Assembly: GCA_964036045.1 (NCBI GenBank)
Contig: OZ038378.1
Coordinates: 139,964,765 to 140,028,764, forward strand
Length of the DNA stretch: 64,000 bases
Direction: 5' to 3'
Source: Eutreptiella sp. 'Long Island Sound 2002'
Lineage: Eukaryota > Euglenozoa > Euglenophyceae > Eutreptiales > Eutreptiaceae
A program made the translations under genes and the position numbers. Positions 53,385-63,246 of this stretch are shown here, piece after piece. The notes under the pieces are model-generated. The model did not search any database. It worked only from the letters and a program-made list of their open reading frames with translations, and had not been told where the DNA came from. The stretch's first letter is position 1. Every line of letters starts with the position of its first letter.

Positions 53385-54320
53385 GCATCGGGCAGCCGCA
53401 GCTCCACGTTGTCCGCCACGAGGAAGTCATCCGGGGCGTCGCCGTAGCGAGCCGCCACCAATTCGCACAGCCAACGGCTCCACCGGGCGAGTCAGCGGGC
53501 TGGCAACCCCAGCCAGCACAGGGCCGCCGACCCCCCCCTCCTCCACGCTTGCCATCGTGCGTGAGCGCTTGCGCAGCCACTGAGGGAGGCCGCCATGACC
53601 ATTTGGAGGTAAGCGGAGCCTTGCGGCAAAAGTGTACCAAGGCTACCGCCAACGTGTACCCCTCAACGTCCAATCGGAGCCAGGTCCTGCCACAGTGTTC
53701 CAGCTTACGTCGGACAGAGTGTGGGCCACATTTGACTGTGTGGAACCCCAGCCCCCGGCTGCGGAACCCTCCCCTCCGGATCGGGGCCGCCTCGCCCACC
53801 CGGAGGAGGCAGGTGAACGACAAGGCGGCCAAGCCGTAGACCGTCCATTGTAGCCTGCTATCACACTCCAACGCGAATGCCCTGAGCTCTTGCAGCCCGG
53901 CGGAGGGTTGCACCACCGCTTGAGAAGTCGTCCACTTCGCACACCTCCAAACCCGCCCGCTCACGAATTCTGGTAACGAACCCATCTCCTCCAACGCTCG
54001 CATTGTGGATGCAGCCCCCCGTAGGAACCTTCTTGAATATCCGAGCCCCCAGAGCTGGAAAAGGTACCTGCATGCTTTAGTCTCCAAATTTGCCATCGGT
54101 GTGTAGCCGACCTTCCGGTAGTGGATGCAATACGTACCCATGGTTCTTTTTGCCCAAGAGGACGCCTATAAGGGGTCCACTGACATCATCTCATCGTGCT
54201 GCCACAACCTCCTCCATGCTGCCCATACCAGTCGCCAGACCACGTTGTCACCATCCTGGAAGTCGGCCGGTTGTAACACCACCACGTCCGCACAGGACTC
54301 TGGCCCATTGCGCCCGACTC
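53385..54320 (-). pseudogene. copy B: tyrosine recombinase
   Basis: The N-terminal DNA-binding part contains a TAG at ~54163-54165 and continues as ASSWAKRTMGTYCIHYRKVG, which aligns with STWRPSTRRTYTTHLRR of copy A. The catalytic part follows: SFTCLLRVGEAAPIRRGGF aligns with SFATLCRVGEISSLRRSNI and keeps the first catalytic Arg. After a shift at a G8 run (near 53540), RWQAWRRGGSAALCW aligns with RWHAWRRAGATYLRW (the HxxR box, His replaced by Gln). Then comes a TGA, and ARYGDAPDDF aligns with HLYGSPPDEF, keeping the candidate Tyr nucleophile. Inactive as it stands. Confidence 0.65.
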
Positions 54321-54333
54321 GGCAGCGACCCCA

Positions 54334-55110
54334 TCAGTCAAACCCGAGGCATTCATGAAACCATTGGTGTTTCACGCCCCTCCCTGCATTTTTGCACGCA
54401 CAACACGCCGTTGTTGGCGCGCACGTTACGTCCATCGGTTCTGCGCCCGGTTTCGCCGTGTAGAACGGGCGATCCCCTTCCACCCGGAAGTTGGCCTTCA
54501 TGGCCACTAGCCTGCGCGCCACCACCTCCTCCTTAGCGGCCCCCGTACAGTCCCGTGACCGCGCGGGAAGTCCGGGGTCTTCGTCCTCCACCTCCCGCTC
54601 GTCAGCCGAGCCCTTGGGGTCAAGTCCCCTTTTTCCTCGGTATGCGGAAAGGCACGTCGCTGTAAACATCGAGACTGTCAGGACGAAAGCCTTCATCCTC
54701 TCGATCTCTTCGTCGTTCATTGACTCCAGGAACCATACCTGGTTGTCCGCTGCATGAGAGTCCACGACCAGCGCCAGCTCATTCAGCGTGACTATGGTGA
54801 ATTTCTCCTTATCCCAGAAGCGCGACACGTGTTCGCGGGCTGGGACCTCCGTGCGCCACAGCAAGGTGGGACAGCGCCAGCAAGCTGGCATAGACCCACT
54901 GGGGCTTGGCGTCCAGCTCGCCAACTTTGAGCAATTCCGCCTTACACAGCGGGGTCACCCCCGCCATTTTCCTCTTTGCCGCGGCCTTGGACTTTGCACT
55001 CGCCTTAGCTCTGCCAATTCCTTACGTAGTCCAAGGGTATGCGCCCGCCAAATAGCTGGCGGCGCTGGCGGGGAAAGTTCGTCTGGCGGTGGTGGGGAAA
55101 TTTCCCATAA
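54334..55110 (-). pseudogene. copy B: gag C-terminal part with zinc knuckle
   Basis: Starts in a basic region (AKASAKSKAAAKRKMAG, KAELLKVGELDAKPQWVY). One frameshift follows (near 54840), then FWDKEKFTIVTLNELALVV corresponds to the LKELHEVALVWNHP region of copy A. It ends with CCACKNAGRGVKHQWFHEC, a zinc-knuckle-like motif also seen in copy A at ~59600-59660, and a TGA at 54334. Such knuckles bind nucleic acid in Gag proteins. Confidence 0.5.
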
Positions 55111-55166
55111 TTCCTAAAGGCTATAGTGGGCTTGTCCAACAGCTGCTAGTGCGATGATTGGGATTG

Positions 55167-55540
55167 GTGGAATTATGGGGAATTATGGGGAATTATGGGG
55201 AATTATGGGAAATTGTGGGGAATTATGGGGAATTTGGGTGGAATTATGGGGAATTATGGGGAATTATGGTGGAATTATGGGGAATTTTGGGGAATTATGG
55301 TGAATTATGGTGGAATTATGGGGAATTATGGGGAATTATGGGGGAATTATGGGGAATGATGGGGAACTATGGTGGAATTCAGGGGAATTATGGGGAATTA
55401 TGGGGAATTATGGTGGAATTATGGGGAATTATGGGGAATGGTGGTGGAATTATGGGGAATTATGGGGAATTGTGGGGAATTATGGGGGAATTATGGGGAA
55501 CTATGGTGGAATTATGGGGAATTATGGGGAATTATGGGAT
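55167..55540 (+). repeat. 11-bp GGGGAATTATG array, plus orientation
   Basis: About 34 tandem units of GGGGAATTATG with variants (GGTGGAATTATG of 12 bases, TTGTGGGG, TTTTGGGG). All three frames are open and read NYGELWGIMG-type repeats. I treat this as a minisatellite, not a protein. Confidence 0.95.
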
Positions 55541-55629
55541 GTCATTTGTTGTGTTGCTGATGGTTGTTTTTTGTCGTCGTATGGCCCCTTGCTTCCACAG
55601 ACATGTCAGACTTTCATCCTCACAACAAT

Positions 55630-55760
55630 GTTCCCCATCATTCCCCATAATTCCACCCAAATTCCCCATAATTCCCCACAATTCCCCATAATTCCCCATA
55701 ATTCCCAATAATTCCACCATAATTCCCCATAATTCCCCATAATTCCCCACAATTCCCCAT
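55630..55760 (-). repeat. 11-bp array, minus orientation, short
   Basis: The same unit as AATTCCCCAT, about 12 copies, inverted relative to 55167-55540 and separated from it by 90 bases. The two could form a long hairpin. Confidence 0.95.
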
Positions 55761-56333
55761 AGGGTGACTGGTCGAAGACTCAAGACTGGTCAAATGACGT
55801 GGCAGATACTGCGTGGCTCACGGTCGTTCTTACCGAGTGACGTCATCGATGAGTTGGCTAAATCCGAAGGTATCTGTGTGTAGGGCTTGATCCACGCCAC
55901 TCATATATGCCCAAAATTCCTGATTTTGAGGCATTGGACCCCATGTTAGGAAGGATTTTTGTAGATGACTTCAGGGCCAAAACAGAAAAATTGCTGCATA
56001 GCTGATCGGGGTGCGTCACGGTCGTACTTCAAAAAAGGGGTGAACGGTAACATCCGCTCAACCTAAAGTGACCATCGCGTTCCGTTTGATCCACGCTACT
56101 CATATATGCAAAAATTATGGCAAACGGACATATCTACCCCAACCTACAAGGCTTGTTCGCAAGTTATGTAAATTTACGACCAGCCCAGAATTGGGGTCTG
56201 CTACAACTAACACGCACCAAGCACAAGGCAAATACCTTCAACGTGTTGTGCATTGCTCGTGCAACCACAAGCCCCCCCCCCCTTCCCAATGTTGTCTAAA
56301 GATCCCCTTGGGCACCCCCACCCCCCTTTTCCC
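55761..56333 (+). other. interval without gene
   Basis: Contains two copies of TTGATCCACGC(C/T)ACTCATATATGC (near 55889 and 56088) with CACGGTCGT phrases before each. This is probably a dispersed repeat or a diverged direct duplication of ~200 bases. Confidence 0.45.
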
Positions 56334-56903
56334 TTAGGCCGAGACTCCTTTTGCCGCCTCACGCTTCGGCCGACCACTAGCATTCAACTCTGGTGCGGCA
56401 TCCATCGTGGCATCTGCCTGTTGATCGGTGGCACTAGGATGATGGTCATCCAAATGCTCATCGTCGTCGGGTTGAGAGCAAGGAACAACTTCCCACTCCT
56501 TGTCTTCCCCAAAAGCGGTTTTCTTTGGTGTGGCAGTGCCTTCGTTGCTGCTGGGCACGGATTCTATGTCTGAAAAAAGCAGCTGGTCATCACTCTTAAG
56601 AGAGTGCTCTCGACTCAACCCATCCTCACTCTCATCACTTGCGACCCCCAAAAGGTTGGATTTCGTCATAAGTGGATCCAATGGTGCAAACCACTTAAAT
56701 TCCAAGTGAAATTGTTTGGGTTGTTGCATTGTGTGTCCTTTTGTTGGGGATTTCTCCTTGGACAACATTGGAAAAAAGGGAGAAAAGCTTTGCGGCAACA
56801 CGAGTTGCGAGCGGTGGGAGCGACCAGGCGATCGCACCGCCCACAATTTCAGGGTGGAATCCTGCCCCCTGCCGAGCCTGGGTCCTAACCTAGCCGCAAG
56901 CAC
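56334..56903 (-). CDS. hydrophilic ORF, possible exon, unknown
   Basis: 190 codons. The C-terminal two thirds are acidic and polar with coding-like composition (SKSNLLGVASDESEDGLSRE, DKEWEVVPCSQPDDDEHLDD). The first ~45 residues (MLAARLGPRLGRGQDS) look non-coding, so the gene would begin later or have an upstream exon. It lies between 11-bp arrays, inside the block that splits copy B gag. Confidence 0.35.
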   Translation of the reverse strand: MLAARLGPRLGRGQDSTLKLWAVRSPGRSHRSQLVLPQSFSPFFPMLSKEKSPTKGHTMQQPKQFHLEFKWFAPLDPLMTKSNLLGVASDESEDGLSREHSLKSDDQLLFSDIESVPSSNEGTATPKKTAFGEDKEWEVVPCSQPDDDEHLDDHHPSATDQQADATMDAAPELNASGRPKREAAKGVSA

Positions 56904-57189
56904 CGATCCTGCAGCAATCCGTGCTGCCGATCGGCCACACGAAGCGCCACTGTGAAGAGGGCAGATTTTGCGCCATCATTTGGCAAATCGCAATCTTAGC
57001 GCATCGATGAAGGTCTCACCTTCTGGCGGCTCTAAATCAGGCAATCTGGCACCAAATCCCAAAATTTTTATATAGGCCAGTAGCCTGGGTCTCAATCTGG
57101 AGATCTATCAAAAGAAATCCAGAAGAGACCACAAAATCCAAGAGAAATCCTTGCGACTGTGAAGGACGGGCGCTTTTGCGCCGGCATTT

Positions 57190-57885
57190 GGCAAATCACC
57201 CTAATTCCCCATAATTCCCCATAAATCCACCATAATTCCCCATAATTCCCCATAATTCCCCATAATTCCCCATAATTCGCCCATAATTCCCCATAATTCC
57301 CCATAATTCCCCATAACTCCACCATAATTCCCCATAATTCCCCATAATTCCTCATAATTCCACCCAAATTCCCCATAATTCCCCACAATTCCCCATACTT
57401 CCCCATAATTCCCCATAATTCCACCATAATTCCCCACAATTCCCCATAATTCCCCACAATTCCCCATAATTCCACCATAATTCCCCATAATTCCCCATAA
57501 TTCCCCATAATTCCCCCATCATTCCCCATAATTCCCCATAATTCCACCATAATTCCCCATAATTCCCCATAATTCCTCATAATTCCACCCAAATTCCACC
57601 ATAATTCCCCATACTTCCCCATCATTCCCCATAACTCCCCAATAATTCCCCATAATTCCCCATAATTCCCCCATCATCCCCCATAATTCCCCATAACTCC
57701 CCATAATTCCCCAAAATTCCCCATAATTCCACCATAATTTCCCATAATTCCACCATACTTCCCCATACTTCCCCATAATTCCCCCATAATCCCCCATAAT
57801 TCCCCATAATTCCCCATAATTCCCCATAATTCCCCATAATTCCCCATAATTCCCCATAATTCCCCATAATTCCCATAATTCCAGT
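57190..57885 (-). repeat. 11-bp array, minus orientation, long
   Basis: About 62 tandem units of AATTCCCCAT(A) with scattered ACC (12-base) variants. The right end runs directly into copy B gag coding sequence at ~57886. AATT recurs every ~11 bases, close to one helical turn. Confidence 0.95.
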
Positions 57886-58281
57886 TGTCTGGCGCGGAGC
57901 CGTCGTCTGGCGCTGGCGGGCGCATACCCCTGGTAGTCCCTCCATCGCCATGCGCTGGTCCTCCACCAGCTTCTTCAACTCTTGCACCTCCGCTGCGGAG
58001 CCCGGAGGCGGCGTCCACTTCACCAAGCCCACACCTTCCACATCCAGATTGCACTGCGCCACGACGCAAAAAGCTCTGATCATTTTTGAGATTCCCCCCG
58101 CACTGTCCAAAGGTACCCCAAACTTCTTTACAAACCTCTTCTCCCATTTCTTTCTTCTGTCCAGCAACACTGACAACGCCACTTCGACCATTGACGTTGC
58201 CCGTGCTATTTCGGTGAGGGGCACCGAATCGATAAACGAGGAGCAAACACTGCCCCTGGCAAAAGGTGCGAAATTTGCCAC
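57886..58281 (-). pseudogene. copy B: gag N-terminal part
   Basis: Reads ARATSMVEVALSVLLDRRKK, FCVVAQCNLDVEGVGLVKW and AAEVQELKKLVEDQRMAMEG: a helical, Gag-like region ending in a short coiled coil comparable to LLEGQAALIKSLTEKVNSL of copy A. The frame then runs into the 11-bp array. GGGTATGCGCCCGCCA on this strand near 57915-57930 recurs on the plus strand at ~55035-55050, marking the two sides of the inserted block. Confidence 0.5.
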
Positions 58282-58621
58282 GGAGATTTTTGCTGGCCGG
58301 GTCTGTACTTAATTAACACGGAGTGTGACTCTAAGTGTGACCCACTGCAGGCCTACAGGCTCATATACAAAGGATTGCACTGCCACAAAACACATACACA
58401 TGCCCACCGCACGCACACACGCATGCACACCACAAACAGAGCTAAACCATAGGACAGAACGTGATCTAAGATTTTGAGTCCCCCCCACCCCCCCTCAAAG
58501 AAGTGGGTTTCAAATGAGGGGGTCTGGGGGGGGTTCGGACCGACTGCTAGCTTTGCTAGCTGGGGTTTTATATGTCTGTCTTATTTGTTCAAAATTCTTT
58601 TTGAAAATTTGCCTGGGGAAG
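58282..58621. other. interval between the head-to-head retroelement copies
   Basis: 340 bases separating the two gag starts. Contains CACACGCATGCACACC-rich sequence near 58400-58440. Bases 58480-58545 are a piece of the palindrome-arm family (AAGAAGTGGGTTTCAAATGAGG). Both elements would be transcribed outward from here. No promoter motif is certain. Confidence 0.45.
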
Positions 58622-59602
58622 ATGGCAGAATGCATGGAATTTCAGGATTACCTCCAGGCCGGAGTGCACGACTCTGTGCGAGAGGGAACCCCAGCAGCAT
58701 CCTGCGCAAAGGCAAAGGCAAAAATGCGGTTAACCAAGTCCCTTCGCCATCTGGGGGATTCGCGTTCGCAACGGCTCTCGACATTTGCCAGTGCCTCAAG
58801 ATTTGGAGGGACAGAGGAGGCACTTGTTGAAAATCTGATTGGCTACACGTTGACAGAGCAGGTCCAAATAAACATGACAACAGGGGCCTTTGAGAAGATC
58901 AGGGTGCAACCGAACACTGTCAACAAGGCTTCGGACCCTGCCCTGCTAAGCTTGTTAGAAGGACAGGCTGCCCTGATCAAGTCCCTCACGGAGAAGGTCA
59001 ACAGTCTATCGGAAGCCCCCACGCGGTCGGAAAGGTCTGTGCCACCCCTGTGCCTCAAGGAGTTACATGAGGTGGCCTTGGTATGGAACCACCCACAATT
59101 GGTCACCAGGGTCCTGTACTACCTCAAATGCGCGATCCTCAAGGAGGCCCTGCCGCTGGATGCCATGAGAATGACCCCCAAGTGGGATGATGAGGCGCAG
59201 AAGCCCCTCCTTTTCAGCCTCTCGGACGACCAGAAGAAAGATACCACGGTATGGACTGAGGTGGTGGGGTCTGGAGATTCGGTAGGGGACGCCCCCATGG
59301 ATGACAGCTCAGGCACACAACCCCCGGTGTTGTCCTTGAACAGCTCTGCGGTGCTCATGGTGGAGTCTTTGTGGTTGCTGTTGTGGTCCTCCGTCCACTG
59401 TTACAAGGAAAGATACAAATCCGACTCAACCTCTTCAAAACAAGCTTCAGCGGATCCCGACTTTACCTCATGCCTCAGTACAGCGGGGGCACGCCTGAAA
59501 AAGGTCATGCGACGTCGTCTCAAAATGGTGAACGGGGTTGAGTACTTCGAGCTCCATAAAGGAAAGTGGCTGCGATCGGACTCCACTAGTGGGGCCCTGT
59601 AA
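58622..59602 (+). CDS. copy A: gag-like protein
   Basis: ATG at 58622 (MAECMEFQDYLQAGV), 326 codons to a TAA at 59600. The N-terminal part is basic (CAKAKAKMRLTKSLRHLG). A helical coiled-coil stretch follows (DPALLSLLEGQAALIKSLTE), then PPLCLKELHEVALVWNHPQL and CAILKEALPLDAMRMTPKW, shared with copy B. An acidic part and a basic C-terminus (LKKVMRRRLKMVNGVEYFEL) follow. In the next frame, immediately over the stop, 59597-59665 reads CKTCKGHGLIERHWVWNC, the zinc knuckle that is in frame in copy B, so a one-base shift removed it here. Expected role: RNA-binding particle protein. Confidence 0.6.
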   Translation: MAECMEFQDYLQAGVHDSVREGTPAASCAKAKAKMRLTKSLRHLGDSRSQRLSTFASASRFGGTEEALVENLIGYTLTEQVQINMTTGAFEKIRVQPNTVNKASDPALLSLLEGQAALIKSLTEKVNSLSEAPTRSERSVPPLCLKELHEVALVWNHPQLVTRVLYYLKCAILKEALPLDAMRMTPKWDDEAQKPLLFSLSDDQKKDTTVWTEVVGSGDSVGDAPMDDSSGTQPPVLSLNSSAVLMVESLWLLLWSSVHCYKERYKSDSTSSKQASADPDFTSCLSTAGARLKKVMRRRLKMVNGVEYFELHKGKWLRSDSTSGAL

Positions 59603-59672
59603 AACGTGCAAAGGTCACGGGCTCATCGAGAGGCACTGGGTTTGGAACTGCCCCAGGCCGGAGTGACAGGAC

Positions 59673-60820
59673 TTGGCGGCCAAGCCGGTGGACGCGACAT
59701 CAATGCTACAACGGCTGGACCGCTTCCGAAAGGGGGGGCCTGTGCTGGCACCCGCCCCCATGGCTTCCCAGTACGTCATCGGCTGGCCGGCGGTGGTGGA
59801 TGCGTGGCAAATCTTGGGAGAGACCGACCCCATGGAGTGCCCAGCGGCTTATCTGGTCTCAACATGGCGGCCATCGACACGAAGGACCTATACGACCCAC
59901 CTTCGACGATTCGCCCAATTCGGGGGGGCGCTGTCCAGCCAGGGGACATGCAGGCGTTGGCGGAAAAGGTCCTGCTCTCCATGTTTGCCCAGGGCCAGAA
60001 GGCGGCGGCGGCCAGAGGATGCATATCCGCCCTCAAGGCAGTGGCTACCTTGGGGTGGATCCCCCCGCTGCAATGGGACAGGTTGTGGAGAATTTTCAAG
60101 GCGGCAGCGGATTCCCCGGGACAACGACAGTTCGGAGGGCCCGAACTACTCCAACTCATGGCCGAATCATGCTCCAGGGTGGGGGAACGGAAAGTCTATG
60201 CAGTGGCGGTCCTATCCTTCGCTACGCTCTGCAGAGTGGGAGAAATATCGTCACTTCGCCGGTCGAACATCTCCAAAGTGGGAATTACGTACCAGGGGAT
60301 CAAGCGAGATCATCGCCAAATCACGAGACGACTGGGGCCATACGCGCAGGCATGGGCTACGTGGCTCCGCAGGATCGCACCCGGTGAGGCGCCAGCATTG
60401 GGACGAGCAGCGGATCTCGAAATGGGGATGGCCAAGCTCTTGCAGGGGACCGACAGAGGAGAGGTTAGGTGGCATGCCTGGAGACGAGCGGGCGCAACCT
60501 ACCTCCGTTGGTCGGGACTTCTGTGGAGACACCTCCTGTGGTGGCGTCGATGGCATAGCATCAAAATTGCTCACCTGTACGGGTCTCCCCCCGACGAATT
60601 TGAATGTGTGCAGACTACGCGACTGCCTTGGCCAGCCACTGAAGGAATCCGCTGGCGAAAGACCGACATCAGGGACCTCTGGCCGGCCAGCCTCCGGAGC
60701 TCTTCGAAAATGACGAGAAAGTCCGCACGTCCCCAACGGAGGCCAAGCGAACACGACCCGCAGGTGGAGACGGCGGGACCGAAAAGGAGAGCGCCGCAGC
60801 GGTACGGACGGTCGGCGTAG
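59673..60820 (+). CDS. copy A: tyrosine recombinase (one frameshift)
   Basis: The N-terminal core-binding part is read in one frame (WPAVVDAWQILGETDPME, STWRPSTRRTYTTHLRRF) up to a G7 run at ~59924-59930. The catalytic part is in the next frame to a TAG at 60818-60820. Counting the second frame from 59606: Arg 210 (LCRVGEISSLRR), His 290 and Arg 293 (RWHA WRRAGATYLR), His/Trp at 316-317 (RRWHSIK) and Tyr 325 (AHLYGSPP). These are the positions of the R, HxxR and Y catalytic residues of tyrosine recombinases, which join DNA circles to the genome in DIRS-type elements. The homopolymer shift may be a sequencing error. Confidence 0.7.
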
Positions 60821-61677
60821 GACGCCGGGAGAGAGGAGGCCGCAAGTCCAGACGCACGGTCTGGAAAGGAGTCGCAGGGACAGGGGCCCCACCAGAAGTT
60901 GAGCCTCCCGGGGGCACGAGGTCCGTGGACCCGATGCCGACACGGGGTAGGGCTGACAGCGGAACACCAGAAGCCCCGGTTACTTCCAAGGAGAGTCCCA
61001 TCGACGTCGATGAGGAACAGAGCGTGGAGATGGGTCCCACGCGACAGCGTGACGCCAGTGGAGGAGAACAAGGCCCCGGACAGCCTCGAGGTGGTGGACG
61101 GTTCCAAGGACGGCCCCGGGGTTTCACGACATGGAGGACACGACCCCGAACCACAGCGGGTCTCGGAGCCAGGCACCTAGCAACGCTGGCCCGACGCGCA
61201 GCCGGCGGCGCCGGTAAACGATGAATGCCCCCGGGAGAGGGCTGTGGAGAGATTGATCCGGTCGGAACGAGGACAGGGGTGGCTGGACGAAATTTCCACG
61301 GGCCTGAGACTAAGTGGGGGCCTACGAGACCTGTTGCACCGGCGCATCCGTTTCCTGTTCATCCAGGGGGGGAGGGTAGCCAGAGACCTGGGTATGGTGG
61401 ATGTTGATGACCAATTAATCGCAGCCTTGGACTCCCTGCGGGGGGATTTGTGGTCCTGTGTGCTGCGGGATTCCACCTCCCCGGTTACTCTCCTCCTTAG
61501 CCTCAACCCTTTTGTGTTGGATAGGGGGCTGGGACCGGTAGGAAATATCCCCATTCCCGAGATTTTATGGGATTTCCTTGCCCCGCTCGATTTGCAGGAT
61601 GTGACGGGTCGTGATTTGGGGGAGATGCCACGAGGAGCCACAATATGCCTAAATTGTGTTTTGCTTTGTTCGTAAAC
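60821..61677 (+). CDS. copy A: same-frame extension with a second TAG
   Basis: After the TAG at 60818 the YR frame stays open to another TAG at 61178-61180 and then to a TAA at 61673-61675. The first part is Pro/Arg/Ser-rich (low-complexity linker). After the second TAG it reads AVERLIRSERGQGWLDEIST, GLRDLLHRRIRFLFIQGG, LDSLRGDLWSCVLRDSTSP and GPVGNIPIPEILWDF, conserved in copy B just before the RT. The conserved part ends at ~61655. This arrangement looks like a YR-linker-RT polyprotein interrupted only by TAG codons. Confidence 0.55.
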
Positions 61678-61689
61678 CAAAAACGGCTT

Positions 61690-61885
61690 GGGGGATGTGA
61701 TTTTTGGACAAATTAATGAATTCACAAGGGGCTAAGCCAACAATTCAACCCCTTGTGGTAGGGTACGCGAAAAGGCCCAAAAACGCCCAAAATGGGGGGG
61801 TATGTGGCGTTCTCCCATATATACCGGCCTGCATCTCTTTGATCTAACATGTAACCTCTGCGACGTAATTTTATTGTCTTTGGCA
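61690..61885 (-). repeat. copy of palindrome-arm repeat family
   Basis: On the minus strand ACGTCGCAGAGGTTACATG, GTATATATGGGAGAACGCC and CCTTTTCGCGTACCC follow the order at the start of the 640-bp arm. It forms the right boundary of retroelement copy A. Confidence 0.8.
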
Positions 61886-62547
61886 AGTCCACCTCGCAGG
61901 GAATCTATCCCAAGCAATGGGAACCCAAAAACAAATAATGACCACATAAAACATGCTTTACATGGCTTGGGTCACATGTACCACCGGTGCCCAGCATAGA
62001 ACTTTGGAAGAGAGACCAATATTGTCCCGTTACCGGTGGCAAGTTTAGGAAATCTGTACCGACGTGCATGCGATATACTTCGGTCCGTTGCTTGGAAGTT
62101 TTTGAAATCCCTCGGAAAGATGCTCGGAAGTTTTGGCAGCCAGATCGGGTCCGAAAACGCAACCGATATCGGTAGGAATGTTCCATGGGCTTCCCAGCCG
62201 ACCGTGCCGGGGGAGCTCGGAAGAAATTTTTCAGCCCGAACCCAGTGGAATTTTGGTTAGATGCTTGGTGCCTACCTTGCCTGCAAGATGCCATGGAGAA
62301 CAGCACGTTGAAGCTAATGTTTGTCTACTCTTTGTCTGCGTTGCCTACAAAACTGCATGGAGAACACTGTGCTCAAGCTTATGATTGCTTCCCCTTTGTG
62401 GTCCTTTGTGAATTTGGACTTTTGCTTTTGACATGTGCCACGCCAGTTTGATCCTTGGTGGCTGCTTTGCCCCTAAACTTGCATCGAGAATACTGTACTC
62501 AAGCTGATGAATGTTTGCCCTTTGTGCCTTGTGAAGCTTTGTGCCTG
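61886..62547 (+). other. non-coding interval with weak ~64-base repeats
   Basis: CATGGAGAACA(C/G)(C/T)(A/G)... phrases with CTCAAGCT recur near 62290, 62354 and 62475, suggesting a decayed tandem repeat. No gene is supported. Confidence 0.4.
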
Positions 62548-62655
62548 CTTTTGTGGTTTTCTTTTTGCATGTGTGTCGCTTTCTCACCTAGGCCCCTTTG
62601 AGTAGACTCACTAATGTGTTCCATTTTTGTGCTCGGAACACTTTTTGTCACCTGC
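62548..62655 (+). repeat. ~100-base segment duplicated at 63067-63150
   Basis: CCTGCTT.TGGTGGTTTTCTTTTTG, TGTGTGTCGCTTT and GAACACTTTTTGTCACCTG occur in the same order in both places, on each side of the candidate exon at 62663-63052. Confidence 0.75.
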
Positions 62656-62662
62656 AAGAGAC

Positions 62663-63052
62663 ATGTCTAGTAGTCAAGGCAGTGCCGCTAGTGCCTCGTC
62701 TTCGTCCGCTCGGCCCCCCCAGCCCGTTCAGCAGCTCCCGGAACCAGATTTGGAGCTTGAGGGCGAGCTCATTGACGCGGACACAGCCAATACCGAAGTT
62801 CCCGAACCGGGTGATACACAATCGCGCCTCCAACTCGCCCTAGCAGCACTGTGCCTGCGGCATAAGCCGTCAGAGACCATTGAACCCAGACTGCTAAGGG
62901 TTTTTTTGGACAGGGTTGTCCCTGATGCATACCGCATCCAGCCGAAGGATACCTTGCTGGCTGTGCTTATGCATAAGCATTTTTCAATCCCTGTCTTGAC
63001 GGCACGGGAGGCTGTGGGCAAGACAAGCCCCAGCAAACATGAGACTTCGTAC
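62663..63052 (+). CDS. candidate exon, unknown protein
   Basis: ATG at 62663 (MSSSQGSAASASSSSARPPQ), acidic middle (LPEPDLELEGELIDAD), then a well-ordered helical part (RLQLALAALCLRHKP, LLRVFLDRVVPDAYRIQPKD, LLAVLMHKHFSIPVLTAREA). It ends at a likely GTACGG donor near 63050. Flanked by the two halves of a duplicated segment. No domain recognised. The following exon was not found before the satellite. Confidence 0.5.
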
Positions 63053-63246
63053 GGTGTACAATTTGCCTGCTTGGGTGGTTTTCTTTTTGTATGTGTGTCG
63101 CTTTTTCACCTTGGCCCCTTGCCCAGAACACTTTTTGTCACCTGTGTCCTATGTCCTGTGTCCACTATCAAATGCACACTCTGTGGATCTCAACTCATGT
63201 CACTCAACCCTCTAATCACCTGTGTGCACTGGAAGGACACGCATAC

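Larger units (their letters stand above)
52190..58281 (-). mobile_element. YR retroelement copy B (gag, YR, RT order), degenerate
   Basis: Read right to left: gag N-terminal part, gag C-terminal part with zinc knuckle, tyrosine recombinase, then a third region that leads into a reverse transcriptase. All parts have homologous, collinear counterparts in copy A (58622-61655, plus strand). The RT is cut off at ~52190. Gag is split by ~2.8 kb bounded by 11-bp repeat arrays. Known DIRS, Ngaro and PAT elements have RT before YR; here the YR precedes the RT. Terminal repeats were not identified. Confidence 0.65.
58622..61660 (+). mobile_element. YR retroelement copy A (gag, YR, region 3), 3' truncated
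   Basis: Plus-strand counterpart of copy B: gag at 58622-59665, tyrosine recombinase at 59673-60820, and a same-frame extension to ~61655 that corresponds to the part preceding RT in copy B. The similarity ends at ~61660, where a palindrome-arm family sequence begins (61690-61885, minus), so the RT is lost. Confidence 0.65.

Noticed and set aside
55167-57885. Proteins made of NYGELWGIMG repeats
   Set aside because: The 11-bp repeat is open in all frames on one strand; this is a minisatellite effect, not evidence of a gene.
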